A stretch of DNA of 64,000 nt from Roridomyces roridus (taxonomy: Eukaryota; Basidiomycota; Agaricomycetes; Agaricales; Mycenaceae): assembly GCA_029378245.1 (NCBI GenBank), contig JARKIF010000001.1, forward strand, positions 558,001 through 622,000, written 5' to 3'. Positions 1 through 11,142 of the stretch are shown here, one piece after another; position 1 is the stretch's first letter; each line of letters begins with the position of its first letter. The position numbers and the translations under genes are program-made. The notes under the pieces are model-generated. The model was not told the DNA's origin. It was given only the letters and a program-made list of their open reading frames with translations, and ran no database searches.

Positions 1-1292
1 CTTTCAATATCCTCCTCTGCGTGATGATGAGTAGTAATTCACGCGATTTGCCGGTGAGACAGCCATACCATGTAGTACGCGATTAGCAGACCTCAAGACC
101 TAAGCGCTGAAGGTTGAACGTTGCACAGACGAGGAATTGCGAACTGACCTTTTGACACAACACATTGAATAAGCTCCAAGAGGCATCGGTATCATCCTCT
201 GGCTGTGAGAAGTTATCGGTGTTGCTCAGGGGAAAGTCGATACTGAATAAGAACCGATCGTTGATACCGAGGAAAACATTATAGTTCTGCAGGGTTCAGG
301 CGTAAGCAGTCGAGAAAGATCGCAGACCATACCTCAACTCCTGATGGTACAGTCAAATCCTGGGCATCGAGATAGTTTATTCCCGACTGGACCAGTTCAG
401 CGTCCACGGCGAAAAAAAAAAGCGAAAAAAAGACGGTAAACCCACGGAAAGTCCAGCAACCTGTTGAGCTCTCAGTGAGTCAAGAGAGAGTCAATATCAA
501 TCCAGTTGACGAACCAATTTGAATCCGAGAACGATGCTCCGTTCAAGATCGTCCTTAAGAGCCGCCGCCATCGGGCCTTCTGCTGCCTTCCAAAAGGCTT
601 GCAAGAGATCAGACACCCAATTTTCCCGTTTTGAAGACGGAGATTACCGTTTTCATAGGCTATGAAATTATACGAGGATGTAGGCGAAGACCTGCCTCGA
701 ATGCGGAGCACATTCGGATGTCTGGAAGGCTGTACGTGAGAGTATCGGCGTTTATTTCAATGCACACTCACAGCAGTCCTCTGGAATGGGACACCGTCGC
801 CTCCAAGTGCTTGAAAGCTGTTTGAGTTGCGTGCCCAAGGAAGACAGAGGCGCTTCGCCCACCTCACGAGCACTGGGCCCTGCATTGAACACCTTCACGA
901 TGACCGCTCGACCCTTGACTTCGCCTGCATGAAGAAGATATCCTGGTCCGCTACCTAGCTCGAGCGTAAGATCGAGATGCCTTTCCCGAATGATCTGGTC
1001 TGGTTTGAAATTCCATAGTATATTTGAGACTCGATTCCGCTACGCACATTGGGTTCGTCCATTTCCGTCTTTCGCCTTCGTTTCCGCGTGGGTTCTCCGA
1101 TTCCGAATTCAGAGAAATCCGGAGAATCTGAAGGCAGCAAGATTAGAGTCCTGTTTTGGAGATAGGCGAAAGCTGACCTCCATTCTCCCGTCGCCGGCGT
1201 CTCCCTGGGAATATATTCACCAGGTTTCCATGTACATTGTTGAATGTGCCTTCACCCAGAGTGATCCCACTGGCGTTTGAGATAAATGACAT
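1..1292 (-). CDS. Kinase-like/PHD agaric gene, 5' part (left-arm copy, cut by window edge)
   Basis: This is the 5' part of a conserved agaric gene with a kinase-like region and, in the other copy, a C-terminal PHD-like finger. Its function is unknown. The likely start is at 1292 (MSFISNASGITLGEGTF). Later exons read RRKTEMDEPN, LEIGSGPGYLLHAGEVKGRA and SGINYLDAQDL, separated by 45-60 bp introns. The gene runs off the left end of the window, so the PHD part is not seen. It is the inverted copy of the gene at 35138-37555. At about 340-355 it has two bases that the other copy lacks. With them the exon ends in phase with the next one (LTVPSGVE then NYNVFL), so this looks like the better preserved copy. 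Exon borders are by eye. Confidence 0.6.
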
Positions 1293-1421
1293 CCGAGTCG
1301 GAGATGAGAGTAAGAAGCAGAGTCGTTCGCGGGTTGCAAGTGGTAGTAGACAGCTGTGCAACAGCTGTGCCTCGTGCGAGCAAGCTGTCATTATGCATCG
1401 TAAAGCTGTGGCAAGGCTCAT

Positions 1422-2028
1422 TTAGGCATTGGACCGACATTTAGGCGCGTCGGAGACGCGCAAAAAAGGAGTACTTTCCCGTCTCAAGGAATATTTGAGC
1501 GACTCCGTCCAGACCTTCAACGTGAGTTCTGACGCTGCACTACGCTCGAAAATGTCCCTGAAGACGTTTTCCAGCTCGTCTGCTGTGAGTTTCGGATCTT
1601 TGAGTGGCTTGAGACGTCCTCGGACCGTTACACGCAGGACACGCTCTTCAGAATTGTTGCTTGCGATCTCGCCGCCGAAGATGTCGGGAAGCGCGCTGCT
1701 TTCCATTTCTCCTGCATAGAGGACGTCGGGTAGATGATGAAGCATACAAGGTCTTTCCGTCTTCGCAAGACTACGAGCACCGAGAACAAACGCGCACTCC
1801 GCCGTCCGCGTTTTGGAAGCCCAGTTCCATTTAACGACCACATTTTTCCCATTGTGTTCTTCGCCCGGACGGCGGACTGCAAGCCACGGTGGCAGCAACA
1901 ACCGACGTAGCGCGCTCGGTGCCACTCGTATGGGCCGAGAGGGTTTCACCTAGACGAAGAGTCCATGCAGGCAAAGTGAGAACGCCCTCGGCAATGGCGG
2001 ACGTGACATGGCTCTGAGGCTCGTCCAA
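1422..2028 (-). pseudogene. FunK1-type protein kinase fragment
   Basis: The minus strand reads kinase-like segments seen in fungal FunK1 proteins: VVKWNWASKTRTAECAF, then HHLPDVLYAGEM, then ERVLRVTVRGRLKPL, then ENVFRDIFE. The expected continuation with the HRD catalytic loop is absent. After DIFE the frame runs into unrelated residues and stops at 1422. The upstream piece (1831-2028, beginning DEPQSHVTSAIAEG) is in another frame. Missing catalytic motifs plus the frame change indicate a truncated relic. A more degraded copy is at 34528-34980 in the right arm. Confidence 0.6.
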
Positions 2029-2040
2029 TACTGGGAGATT

Positions 2041-2619
2041 CTCCTCCAGCTCAATCTTGGTCGTAGATATTAGATAATGCCCACTGGACGTGCTTTAGGA
2101 GATAGAGAAGTTGGTGTGTCTCTTTTCTTCACACCGACTTGGCTTGATGAAGGAATTTATGGTCGATGGTGGTTCTGGTCAACGCTCGAAACAGGCCGGC
2201 CGCCGGATCACTTTGATCAACCTTTTCACCGAACCCTCACCACTGCTCTCAAGGATGCTACGAGGCGGTTCACAGGAATCCCATGATACCAGTGCTACCC
2301 TCAGACTGTTTCGATGACGAGTGACGCAAACTCTCTACCATTATCAAGAAATCCCGCCTACCAAGTTCCCGACCTCTTGACCGTTTCGCATCAGCGACGG
2401 GGCCCGAGTCCGGGGTTCTCCCGATCCTGCGCCCACGACGTCGGAACAGAGTCTAAAGGCCGTCGCGTCTTCCAATCGCAGTTGCAAGATTTGTACCCAA
2501 GTATCCGAGCCACTTTCTAGCACCCTTCTTCCTCAATGCATCAACGGTGAGCTCAGGGTTCTTGTCCTGACGCGCGCTGACGATATTCATACAGGATCTA
2601 CTGCGACCATCCATGCTCA
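2041..2619. other. Spacer between FunK1 relic and F-box gene
   Basis: Only short ORFs (under 70 codons) with no recognisable motifs. The last ~100 bp before 2620 match the right arm; most of the rest does not. I see no gene. Confidence 0.4.
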
Positions 2620-4047
2620 ATGGACTGCGGTGCAAGTCAGCCACTAGTGAGCCCCCTCCCAGAACTCTTCGCCAGCAACGACATACCGTCGGATCTACAA
2701 GCTGCCCCGATCCTGGAGGCCCTCCAGAACGCAAGAACCGAGATCGCGCGTGTCGACGCTGCAATTGCCAATTTGACCGCCCAACGCGCCGGGCTCGTCA
2801 ACTTCATCCACAGGCACGCCTCGGTCGTATCGGGATTGCGCTGCTTCCCAAACGAGCTCCTGACCGAGATTTTCCTCCGTTGCGTGGACTTAGGTCGTTT
2901 CGATCCGCTCACAAACCGCCCTTGGATCGTGGCCCGTGTGTGTCGTCGATGGCGGGACGTCGCACTCTCATGCCCCGAGTTGTGGCGCCACTTCGTCGTG
3001 CCGGAAAAGTGTCCCTCCCACATCGACAGATTCTTCAAGATGCAATTGGACCGTGCACGTCATGCCCCAATTGCCATCTGGATGCCTGACCGAGAGATGT
3101 ACCTCCAGAGCAATGACGGCGAGGATGAAATCGACGTCCCCAGCGATGAATTCGATGTCCTGGGCGTCCTCCTCAAAGTGGCTCCTCAATGGCAGGAAAT
3201 CCAACTTACCACCAAACACGATTTCACCCGTTTCGCGAGTCACGGCGTCGTCTACCCCCAGCTCAAGACGCTGCGGCTAAACATCATGGATGACATTTGG
3301 TCTGATGATCTCGTCGACCACGATTTGGCCAGCGCACTCCCCGCTCTGGTTCATCTTGATTGGTGTACCCTTGATAAACCATTCCCGCGGCAACCTTTCC
3401 TCCCATGGTCCCAACTCCGCACACTCGTCCTTCACTACCCGCGCTTACCCGATGCCCTGTGGGTCCTATCCGTCTTATCCTCCAACACGACCGACGTCTC
3501 CTTCATCTCGGGCTCGCAGGACGCCGTGATCGTAGACTCCGAGTCCGTCGACTCCCAGATCAGGTCCCTCGATATCAACGGCTGCGATGAGCCCTTCTCG
3601 AGCGGTCTCCTCGGCAGAGTCGTCGCTCCAGCCCTGGAGAACCTCCTCCTCAACATCTACAAACAGTTCCCGGTCCAGGAAACGCTGTCGCTTCTGAGCA
3701 CCTCCGCATGCTCCTTGAAACACCTCCGCGTCGTGGACGGCGACGTGCCCTCGTTGATCGAGTTGTTGGAGTCGCCCTCCGCCCGCGAGATCGTCCGGCT
3801 CGAGGTGTCTGTCAAGGACTTTTACGTTTTGCTTCAGGCGTTGGCGATCAAGGACAGATTAGTTCCTCAGCTCCGTACTCTGGTCATTGAAGGGAACTGC
3901 GACCAAAACGCCGCGCTCGGGATCCTTGTCGACCGGAAACCTTCCGTTCGCAACATCCCCTTCGAAGCTTTAAATTGGCACTGGGATCGTTTCCCGGAGA
4001 GGAGGATAGCAGATGGTGGATTGGACGTAGTGATCCTCACTCGATAG
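2620..4047 (+). CDS. F-box protein (intact left-arm copy)
   Basis: A single-exon gene of 475 residues. An N-terminal helical lead (about 25-65, with ARVDAAIANLTAQRAGL) precedes an F-box at about 70-120 (LRCFPNELLTEIFLRC, then VARVCRRWRDVALSCPELW). Long leucine-rich sequence follows to the end (VILTR). F-box proteins recruit substrates to SCF ubiquitin ligases through Skp1, and the C-terminal part probably binds the target. An ATG at 2613 lies in another frame; 2620 opens the long frame. The paralogue at 32768-34198 is frameshifted, and a relic of only the last codons is near 30000. The 3' flank is shared with those copies. The target is unknown. Confidence 0.85.
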   Translation: MDCGASQPLVSPLPELFASNDIPSDLQAAPILEALQNARTEIARVDAAIANLTAQRAGLVNFIHRHASVVSGLRCFPNELLTEIFLRCVDLGRFDPLTNRPWIVARVCRRWRDVALSCPELWRHFVVPEKCPSHIDRFFKMQLDRARHAPIAIWMPDREMYLQSNDGEDEIDVPSDEFDVLGVLLKVAPQWQEIQLTTKHDFTRFASHGVVYPQLKTLRLNIMDDIWSDDLVDHDLASALPALVHLDWCTLDKPFPRQPFLPWSQLRTLVLHYPRLPDALWVLSVLSSNTTDVSFISGSQDAVIVDSESVDSQIRSLDINGCDEPFSSGLLGRVVAPALENLLLNIYKQFPVQETLSLLSTSACSLKHLRVVDGDVPSLIELLESPSAREIVRLEVSVKDFYVLLQALAIKDRLVPQLRTLVIEGNCDQNAALGILVDRKPSVRNIPFEALNWHWDRFPERRIADGGLDVVILTR

Positions 4048-4136
4048 TTCGCACTACACTATATTGAAGAATACATTGTGCCATGATACAATGAATTATT
4101 GTTAGAATTTAGATGCATTGTCCGTGGTGCCCCTAC

Positions 4137-6666
4137 TTACAACCCCTCCTCATCCGAATCGTCCTCATCCACAAACGACCCACCCAGCCAAAACACCCTC
4201 CAATCCGCCACACCCTTCCTACACCACCCATAAATCCCCTGCTCCATCCTCAGCCGGTCAGCCATATCCTGCGAAGTAGCCGTCGTCCCCGACATGTCAC
4301 TCCCAGTCGAGTACATCCGCTGCAGCATCGCAGGACCAACAGGATACCCGTCACTATCCTGTGCATAGTCCCAATGCCCGCCCCGGCACAAAAACCCCGT
4401 TTCACCACCCGCGTCTTCCTCCCCTCTCACCATCACTACATCCTCTGCCCGTGCCTTGCCCTTGCCCTTACTCTTCCCATGAGCATTTCCATGCAATGCA
4501 GCAAGCGAGACCTCTGCAACCTCGACGAACCCCATCCCGAGAGCAGTAAGCTGCAGCACCCCAGGCGTTCCGCCCACCCTCGCTGCGACATACTCCGGCG
4601 CGACTCGCCACGTCACCACAGCAAGCGGTGCAGCTCCATGTGCACTCGACGGCGCCGGACACGGGACAACATGCGTCGTAGTCCCCCTCGTCAGCACATA
4701 CACACTCCTCGAAGGCAGCTCGGCCCTAACAGGCGGAACCCACCGCGCCCCGCCCTGCTTGCTCGCAGGACTCGAATTGGACGACGATGGCATCCGCGCA
4801 TGAAGCGACTCGCGCGACCCATACCCGCCGTCATCAAACAGCTCCATCTCCCCCGCTGCAGAATCCGCAATCCGTATCCAGCCAGCCTTCTTTTCAAAGA
4901 TGGCAAAGATACACAATTGCGTGCCGTAATTGAGCAGCGTCTTGGGCGCGGATATCGACGACCCACGCACGCCGCCACCGCCGCTGCCCGTCCTCCGATG
5001 TCTGATATGCGGGTCTACATCCGAGAGACTCCGCCCCAGCTCCTGCACGGTCTGCTGGAAGAACGTAATGCTCTTCGGCTGCAAAGGAGTATAAAACTCC
5101 TTCACAAACCGAAACGCACGCTCATTCGGCGGCGTCTCGTAGAGCAATATATTGCTCTTGGTGGCAACGGCAAGAAACTGCCCGCGGCTTCCATGCCGCT
5201 CCCCTTCGGCGCGGTTCCACAGAGCAAAACTCAGTACGGACGCGCCGAGCAAACGGGAGCCGGCTGAAGCGAGAGGGACGAAATCACGCGCCCACCGCAG
5301 CGGGAGGTCATCGACGACTTCCCAAGTTGATTCGTCCGACATGGCCCGCTTCGGGGGTGGTTTGGGTGCAGAGATGGAGGATGCGGGGGAGAGGAGCGTT
5401 TGGTATGATTGGCCTTGCTCGTTCTGGGTACCAGCGGGCGGGATGAGCGACTTGAGCCCACGGGCAATACTGTTCGTCGGCCGGTGCCTCTTTGGCGTCG
5501 TCTGTTGCGCTGAGAAGAAACCGAGGTCGAGCGGGCGTTCGCCCTTGAATTGGAATATCAGCTAGGTAGCTGAGGAGGCAAACGGAGACTTGCCTTGGCA
5601 ATCGTCCATTTTGCAAGGCTGATGAGGGAGCCGAGGTTATACATCCGAATCATCCTCTGGCTGTCCGAGCCAGCCGGAGATTCTGTTTGAGGCCCGACGA
5701 GCATGAGCACGACCCCACTCGCGTTGTCGAGCTCCAGAATAGACATCTGGTACACGCTAGACGAGAGTGAGACCGATGCATGAATGAGTACAAGATGCTC
5801 GCTCACGTTTCGCCCTCCCAGATTGGTCGCACCTTGGCGTCGTCCGGACCTTTAAGATCGAGACCGCCCGCGTCATTCCACTCTTGCGGAAACATCTCCA
5901 GCACAGAAAGTCCCTCGTCGTGGCCTATCAGCAGCATTTGGTCCGAGACCAACGGTAGTAGACACCGTATTGGGACAGTCGAGTGGGGTAGGAAACGGGA
6001 ACCAAAATGATTCATTTTGAGATGCGTTGGTCGGAGGCGGGTGCTGACCGCGGGTAATGGGGGCAAGGGAGAGTCTGGAGGAGGTTCTGAGAGGGTAGAA
6101 TACCGCAGGTCCCTCGTTTGGATGGATAGGCGGGCAGCGGTGGGGGTCGTTGGGCCTGGTGTCGGTGGCTCTGGATCTAATGTGTCCTATGGAAGGTATT
6201 AGGTCAAGCTGGACGCGCGCAAATGCTACAAGGGCAGAGGTCTATCCCCAATGCCCGCCTCTGAAGCAAGGGTGTTTCCGAGCCCCAGGGCACCGTCCAC
6301 AAGAAAACAAGACCAAGAAACTCACCATCTCTTCGTTCCCCCATCCCCGCTCTCTCCTCCTCGCCCGCTCCTCCGGCGTAATAGCCATATACCGTTCCGC
6401 AGCCCTACAGCCCGTTCGCACTCGTCAGTCAAACTCTCGCCCACACCGACAACGCGACGGCGCAGTGCAAAGAAGCTCACCTCTTCTCTATCCATCCTCT
6501 CCAGCGCCCGAATCTACACGTCGAAATTTAGCCCAAAGTGATTCATACACCGCCCCGATTTTCGTACTAACCTCGAATTCGGACCTTCCTGTGCAGCAAG
6601 GTCGTCGTACGTCGGGAGATCGTCGCCATTTGGTGCAGGCCCACGATCCTGCTCGATGCGGTCCAT
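4137..6666 (-). CDS. CNH (citron homology) domain protein
   Basis: A multi-exon gene read on the minus strand. The start at 6666 gives MDRIEQDRGPAPNGDD, then PTYDDLAAQEGPNSR spliced to FGRWRGWIEKR and AAERYMAITPEERARRRERG. The middle part (about 5560-6060) has beta-propeller-like CNH sequence (LLIGHDEGLSVLEMFPQEWN, then YQMSILELDNASGVVLM). The last exon is open from about 5530 to 4137 and carries SNILLYETPPNERAFRFVKE, with an acidic end (DEDDSDEEGL). CNH domains are found in Rho-GEFs, kinases and vacuolar trafficking proteins. No GEF or kinase domain is seen here, so the role is open. My estimate is roughly 750-800 residues. It is tail-to-tail with the F-box gene, with 89 bp between stops. 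Confidence 0.75.
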
Positions 6667-7901
6667 TGGGGACCTTGAATGAGGGGTAAAGGTCAAGATG
6701 CTGAGTTGTTGATCATGCACAGCCCGACCGACGGTATGGTTCCGGGTGAGAGCGTCGGCGAGGCAACTATGATAGAGGCAGGGGACAAAGTGGCATTCGC
6801 GGCTCTTGTTTAGTAAATTTGGAGCATTGCTCCAAATTGGTACACCATCACCAAAAGGGTCGGAAGCTGTTAAGGCCCGCGTGACCTTGCCAAGCCGGTC
6901 CAGGCTTAGACGCATCACGCAAGGCGCTTAACAGGCGCTTTCAGCCTGGCTCCTCCCTGATCCAGCCGCGTCAAGGCTAACGCAGAGCTTTCAAGGCTCT
7001 TCTCAGGCATCTCTCAGCCTGGCTGCCACAGGGACTTAAAGTCCGACGCGCGTCAAATACACGACTTGCTCCCTACCACCACTCGACCACGGTCCACCAC
7101 CCACTGGCAGCATTAAGACCGGGACGTCTGGCTCCACTTCGCTCACACTCCGCTAGTTCGTGCATTATCTCTTCCTTCGCCTTTTCCATCCTCCCTGACT
7201 GCTGGAAAGCACCACCATAACGGGCTCGACGCTGGCAGCGAGACACGGCGAACGGAAATGTAAGCTTTGGAGGATGTACCACGCCTCAGCTTACACGACA
7301 AGACGAAACGGCTGGCCGCGACAACGAGCTTAAGTTCGCCCTCTCGGCCGCGCCAGCAGCGTCACTGTGGAGTACGGAGGCAGTACAGTACGTGCTCCAA
7401 CCCTCGTAATGCGCTCATCTTGACATCCTCCATACTTCAGAACGACTCTACGACACGTTTCAGGGACGTCGCTCCTCACAGCTTGCACACCCGACGCGCC
7501 CGGGAGTATGTCCAAAGTGAGTGATATGCACTCTCCCTCTCCACTTGTTTCGGATATCCGTGTTCGTGCCACCACCGCGCGTTCTCGAGGCCACGCCACT
7601 TCTCCCTTCCCGTCGGCTCGCGTACCCCATCTCTAGGCCAATGCATGCCTCACGCGTCCCTCTGTCGTTCGCTGCTGATGCCTCGTCGCCAGGCCCGACG
7701 ACGAGACCCACCGACCTGCAACTGTAATTCCGTGGACCGCAAGCTCCTTAACGTCGGGCCGGGCACCGAATGCAAGGGTGTTACTTATTCAATACTGTTC
7801 CCTCCGATTCACTGATGACTACGAGGCAGTGATGAGCAATACCCCAATAACCTCTCGAGCCAACCTGACGACGTCTCTTGGATACCCGTTCTGATAATGC
7901 C
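6667..7901. other. Upstream of CNH gene; degenerate repeats and intron-like pieces
   Basis: 6871-7040 is the first degenerate repeat cluster. From 7260 to 7740 there are intron-like stretches with good splice signals: a GTACGT donor at about 7398 with CTTCAG near 7440, and GTGAGT near 7516 with CTCTAG near 7636. I could not join these into an open frame, so they may be 5' non-coding exons of the transcript at 7902-8733. Confidence 0.3.
6871..7040. repeat. Degenerate repeat cluster, left
   Basis: Short related words with AGGCTTA, CTTAACAGG, CAGCCTGGC and TCAAGGCT in both orientations. The word GCGCTTAACAGGCGC near 6912 is nearly the reverse complement of GCGCCTGTTAAGCCG near 8860. Together with the cluster at 8720-8900 this looks like subterminal sequence of a decayed element, but no clean ends or target duplication were found. 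Confidence 0.4.
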
Positions 7902-8733
7902 ATGAGTATTTACCTCCCACATGTCCGGGCTTTTTACTAACTGCAGTGCAGGTCGTATGCATCATCGTCCCGCTTGAATGTACGTGTCCGTTGCTTGATT
8001 TGACTCTATGTTAATCTGTTTTTCCAGTTTTCACTAGTCGTTTGAAACGTGTGAGGTACGCATCTTCTGTTTATCCGTCTTGTGTCCCACTGACACAAGT
8101 TTCCCTTGTAGCTTTTTCGATTCTTTCCTCTCTCGCCGTCACTGCGCCCCGCTCTCAATAACGATTCCCCTTGTACGTGCGTTCTCAGTCCATGCTGGAT
8201 CTTTCTTAACACTCTCACAAGATGTTGATACCGCCCAAGATATCGCGACGGTACGTGGCTCTCTTTAAATGCGATGAGTTGACTAACACTCGGTTTTTGT
8301 AGCTCTCATCGAGTTCTTTGGCAGAATGTGGGACTCGTCTTCTTGGTAATTGTTCGTCTCACCGGTATTTGTCTTTGCTAACACGACGCGCAGTACCTCA
8401 TTCATCCATCGTTATTTTCTTCATCAAATTGTGAGTCAGTATACTTGCAGTCGGCTCCCTTGACTGACTTTCTCCTGCGCAGCTCATCGTATCTCCGAGT
8501 CACACCAGTTACCCCGGTATGTCTTCTTCGACCGCTTGTCGAGCTCTTTCTAACTGCGTTGCAGAATCCCTGCTCTTTACTTGCCCCGACTCCCACTGCC
8601 CCCGCTGTCGACTGTACCGATACTTTCCGATACTGTCCCTCACTGTCGTAGTAGCTCAATGGAATTGTTTTCAAGTCATTGCTGGGATTGTAAGAGGAGC
8701 GAGGAGGAGGGAATAGCCACCCCTAGGCCATAA
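7902..8733 (+). CDS. Predicted nine-exon small protein of unknown function
   Basis: Nine short exons can be joined into one open frame of 145 codons: 7902-7905, 7947-7979, 8028-8055, 8112-8172, 8222-8250, 8303-8345, 8394-8430, 8483-8516 and 8565-8733. The eight introns are 41-56 bp, most with GTACGT, GTAATT, GTGAGT or GTATGT donors and CAG, TAG or AAG acceptors; the first begins GTATTT. The product begins MMQVVCIIVPLEFF and is rich in Ser, Pro, Leu and Arg. I recognise no domain. No stop occurs across eight joins. The start (ATGA before the first intron) is the weakest part. It could instead be a spliced non-coding RNA. It lies between two degenerate repeat clusters. Confidence 0.35.
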
Positions 8734-8900
8734 CAGCCGCTCCAGGGCTTAGCAGGCATCCAGGCCTGGATAGGCTGTTAAGGGCTGCTGAATCTCAATC
8801 GTGGCTTTCAAGCCACATCAAAGGCGGATTCAGTCCTGATGGGACTGTTAAGGCCTGATGCGCCTGTTAAGCCGCATGTCAGCCCCATATCAGGCTCATT
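8720..8900. repeat. Degenerate repeat cluster, right
   Basis: Repeated words such as GGCTGTTAAGG, GACTGTTAAGGCCTGATG and GCGCCTGTTAAGCCG. Some are the reverse complement of words in the 6871-7040 cluster. It overlaps the end of the predicted micro-exon gene. Confidence 0.4.
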
Positions 8901-9039
8901 CACTATTGGTGATGACGATTCTACGCGTCTGTTCCCGGTAGTACGAAACCAACCCAATCCCAAGCACCTTATACTCCTCCCCGCAGACTCCCTCACCTGA
9001 ACGCCCCCATCCTCTCGACGCGCATCAACAGGCCCATAG

Positions 9040-10032
9040 CCCCGAGGAACGCTGCCTGCGAAATAGGCCTGGTCGAATGCTCGGCCGGCGCCATAATCCA
9101 CGACGAGCGCGGAGGCCCAGTGACTCCAAGTTGCTGTCATAGCATGTGTCATCTTGAATGCTATTGGCGACACCTATGTCTTTGAAACGCGGGCAAGGGA
9201 AGCCGAGGAGGCCGTGAGGGGACAGGACGTATCGGAGTCCTGGATATGGTTTTGTCTCTGCCAGCCCTGTTCCGTTCTCTGAGGTAAAAACTAAGCGAAC
9301 GAGATGGTGCAGGGAGAGAGGCCTCACCTGGATGGTATGGAACGGCAACGCGTCGAAAATTTCGTGTGCGACGACCATGCTGTACATATTCTTCAGCAGA
9401 CGGAGGAATACCGTCTATAGAATGATGCCATTCGAGTGTGCACCCGTACTTGCGCGCCTCCGGTTCTAGTCTGGCTTCCTGGAGCGCCCGAAGCGTCGGA
9501 CTGGTCTCGACGAGATGTACACTGCTCAGTTTTTCCTTGCCGAACCCAGCAAGTACCTATACAAGAATTAGCAAAATGCCCCTTTTTGAGAGTCCACCCA
9601 CACGAATGACATCCTGCATGAGCGTCCCGCGTCCAGGCCCAAGCTCGACGAAACGGATAAGAAGCCGGGGACATGAGCCACACGCCCAGCAGCTCGAATT
9701 CACGTCGGTTCGTCATTCATTCTGCTTGGCATCTGCAAGTATGTACCTCCCGAAAAGCGATGTAATCTCCAGGCTCGTAACAAAATCGCCCTTAAAAATG
9801 GAGTTTGGGGGGTTCATGTAGTACCCTGCGGTCGGGTGGGACAGACACATTTGCATGTAGGTCGAGAAGGATATAGGGACCCGTCGCCTGGGTGAATTGG
9901 TGAGCTAGACTGCGCGCGTCTTACACCGTCCATAATGATTGTTTCGACAACGGTTACGGACGGTGTTGACAGCTGCCTCCGTGTGGGTGCCCTCACAAGC
10001 CATCGGAGGCGAGGACCGCGGAATCGTAGCAT
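9040..10032 (-). pseudogene. Decayed NDUFAF7 (MidA-type methyltransferase) copy
   Basis: The minus strand carries the parts of NDUFAF7, the mitochondrial arginine methyltransferase for complex I assembly, in the right order but in shifting frames. There is an Arg-rich presequence (MLRFRGPRLRWLVRAPTRRQ), then STYMQMCLSHPTAGYYMN with SIFKGDFVTS, then LLGVWLM, the SAM-binding ELGPGRGTLMQDVIRV, VHLVETSPTLRALQEA, MVVAHEIFDALPFHTIQ, RYVLSPH and ALVVDYGAGRAF. I found at least four frame breaks (near 9873, 9680, 9390 and 9150) that no GT-AG intron repairs cleanly, and the C-terminal end is missing. It is head-to-head with the eIF6 gene. Assembly error is possible, but the number of breaks favours a pseudogene. 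Confidence 0.7.
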
Positions 10033-10186
10033 GAGTCAAGAGGAGACAGAGCCGAGTGACTCTTGTGATCGCTCTTGATAAAATGCTTCCATCTGCCTAC
10101 TGCCAATCCACATCCCTTGGGCCTCAAGGGAACCCGTCCTAGCACCCAAAAAACCACTTCTTATCACCTCAAACCTCCCATCCGGC

Positions 10187-11142
10187 ATGGCGACTCGTAT
10201 GCATAATCTCGCGTTTGATTTTGCTCTGGAGCTTGACCCCGACGGCTACTAGGTCTCCAATTCGAAAACCACAGCGACATCGGCGTATTCTCCAAGCTGA
10301 CAAACGCCTACTGTCTAGCCGCCATCCAGGGCAGCACAAACTTCTACTCTGCCTTTGAGAGTGAGCTCGGCGACGTCATCCCAATCGTCCACACGAGCAT
10401 CGGTGGCATGCGCATAATAGGGCGATTAACGGCAGGTACGCGGTACTTTTATCGCATTGACACGCCTCTAAATGAGTACCTCCAGGAAACCGACACGGTC
10501 TGCTCGTCCCCGCGACAACAACCGACCAAGAGCTGCAACACCTCCGAAACTCCCTCCCGGACGCGGTTGCCATCCAACGCGTAGAAGAGCGATTATCCGC
10601 GCTCGGAAACGTCATCGCCTGCAACGACTACGTCGCCCTCGTTCATCCCGACATCGACCGCGAGACGGAGGAAATCATCGCCGACGTCCTCAAAGTCGAG
10701 GTATTCCGCCAAACTATCGCAGAGAACGTCCTCGTGGGGAGCTATTGCGCTATAACGAACCAGGGTGGGCTCGTACATCCGAAAACTAGCGTCCAGGATC
10801 AGGATGAACTGAGTAGCTTGCTGCAAATTCCCCTTGTCGTGCGTTCTGGTCCATCGAATCACACACCCGCTGATGATGTCTCCCACACATAGGCCGGCAC
10901 GGTGAACCGCGGCTCGGATGTGATTGGCGCTGGGCTCGTCGTCAATGATTGGTGCGCTTTCACCGGACTCGAGACCACCGCGACGGAGATTAGCGTTATC
11001 GAGGCAACATTCAGTGCGTCAATCTCCGAGTTTACCTAGCCTTCATCATTTTGACAATTGTTTTTTCACAGAACTACAAGGGCAGGACTCAAGCAAGGTC
11101 ATAGGTGAGATGCGGGATGCTCTCATTGACAACTGGGCGTGA
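10187..11142 (+). CDS. TIF6: Eukaryotic translation initiation factor 6
   Basis: Five exons (10187-10196, 10253-10435, 10486-10838, 10893-11013, 11072-11142) give 245 residues, the usual eIF6 length. The 10-nt first exon plus exon 2 reads [16 protein letters not shown]. Later segments are [54 protein letters not shown] and [20 protein letters not shown], and it ends ALIDNWA. eIF6 binds the 60S subunit, keeps it apart from 40S and is needed for 60S maturation in the nucleolus. All joins are in frame with GT-AG ends. It lies 154 bp from, and divergent to, the NDUFAF7 relic. Confidence 0.96.

Larger units (their letters stand above)
1..4112. repeat. Left arm of a ~4-kb inverted segmental duplication
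   Basis: This stretch matches the reverse complement of 32703-36411. Base 1 corresponds to about 36411, and the match ends in the F-box 3' flank at about 4112 (aagaatacattgtgccatga in both). Both arms carry the 5' part of the kinase-like/PHD gene, a FunK1 relic and an F-box gene in the same relative order. The part between the FunK1 relic and the F-box (about 2040-2520) has no clear match in the right arm. The true arm may extend left of the window. Confidence 0.85.

Noticed and set aside
4113..5267. Open frame of 384 codons on the + strand
   Set aside because: It is antisense to the long CNH-domain exon, has low-complexity Arg/Pro/His-rich content and no motif. It arises from the GC-rich composition of the real gene.
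9040..10032. NDUFAF7 as an intact multi-exon gene
   Set aside because: I tried GT-AG introns at each frame change. The breaks near 9873, 9680 and 9390 need indels or implausibly short introns, and the C-terminal end is missing.
10472..10886. Arg-rich + ORF and a - ORF inside the eIF6 region
   Set aside because: Both lie in other frames of eIF6 exon 3, whose translation is unmistakable.
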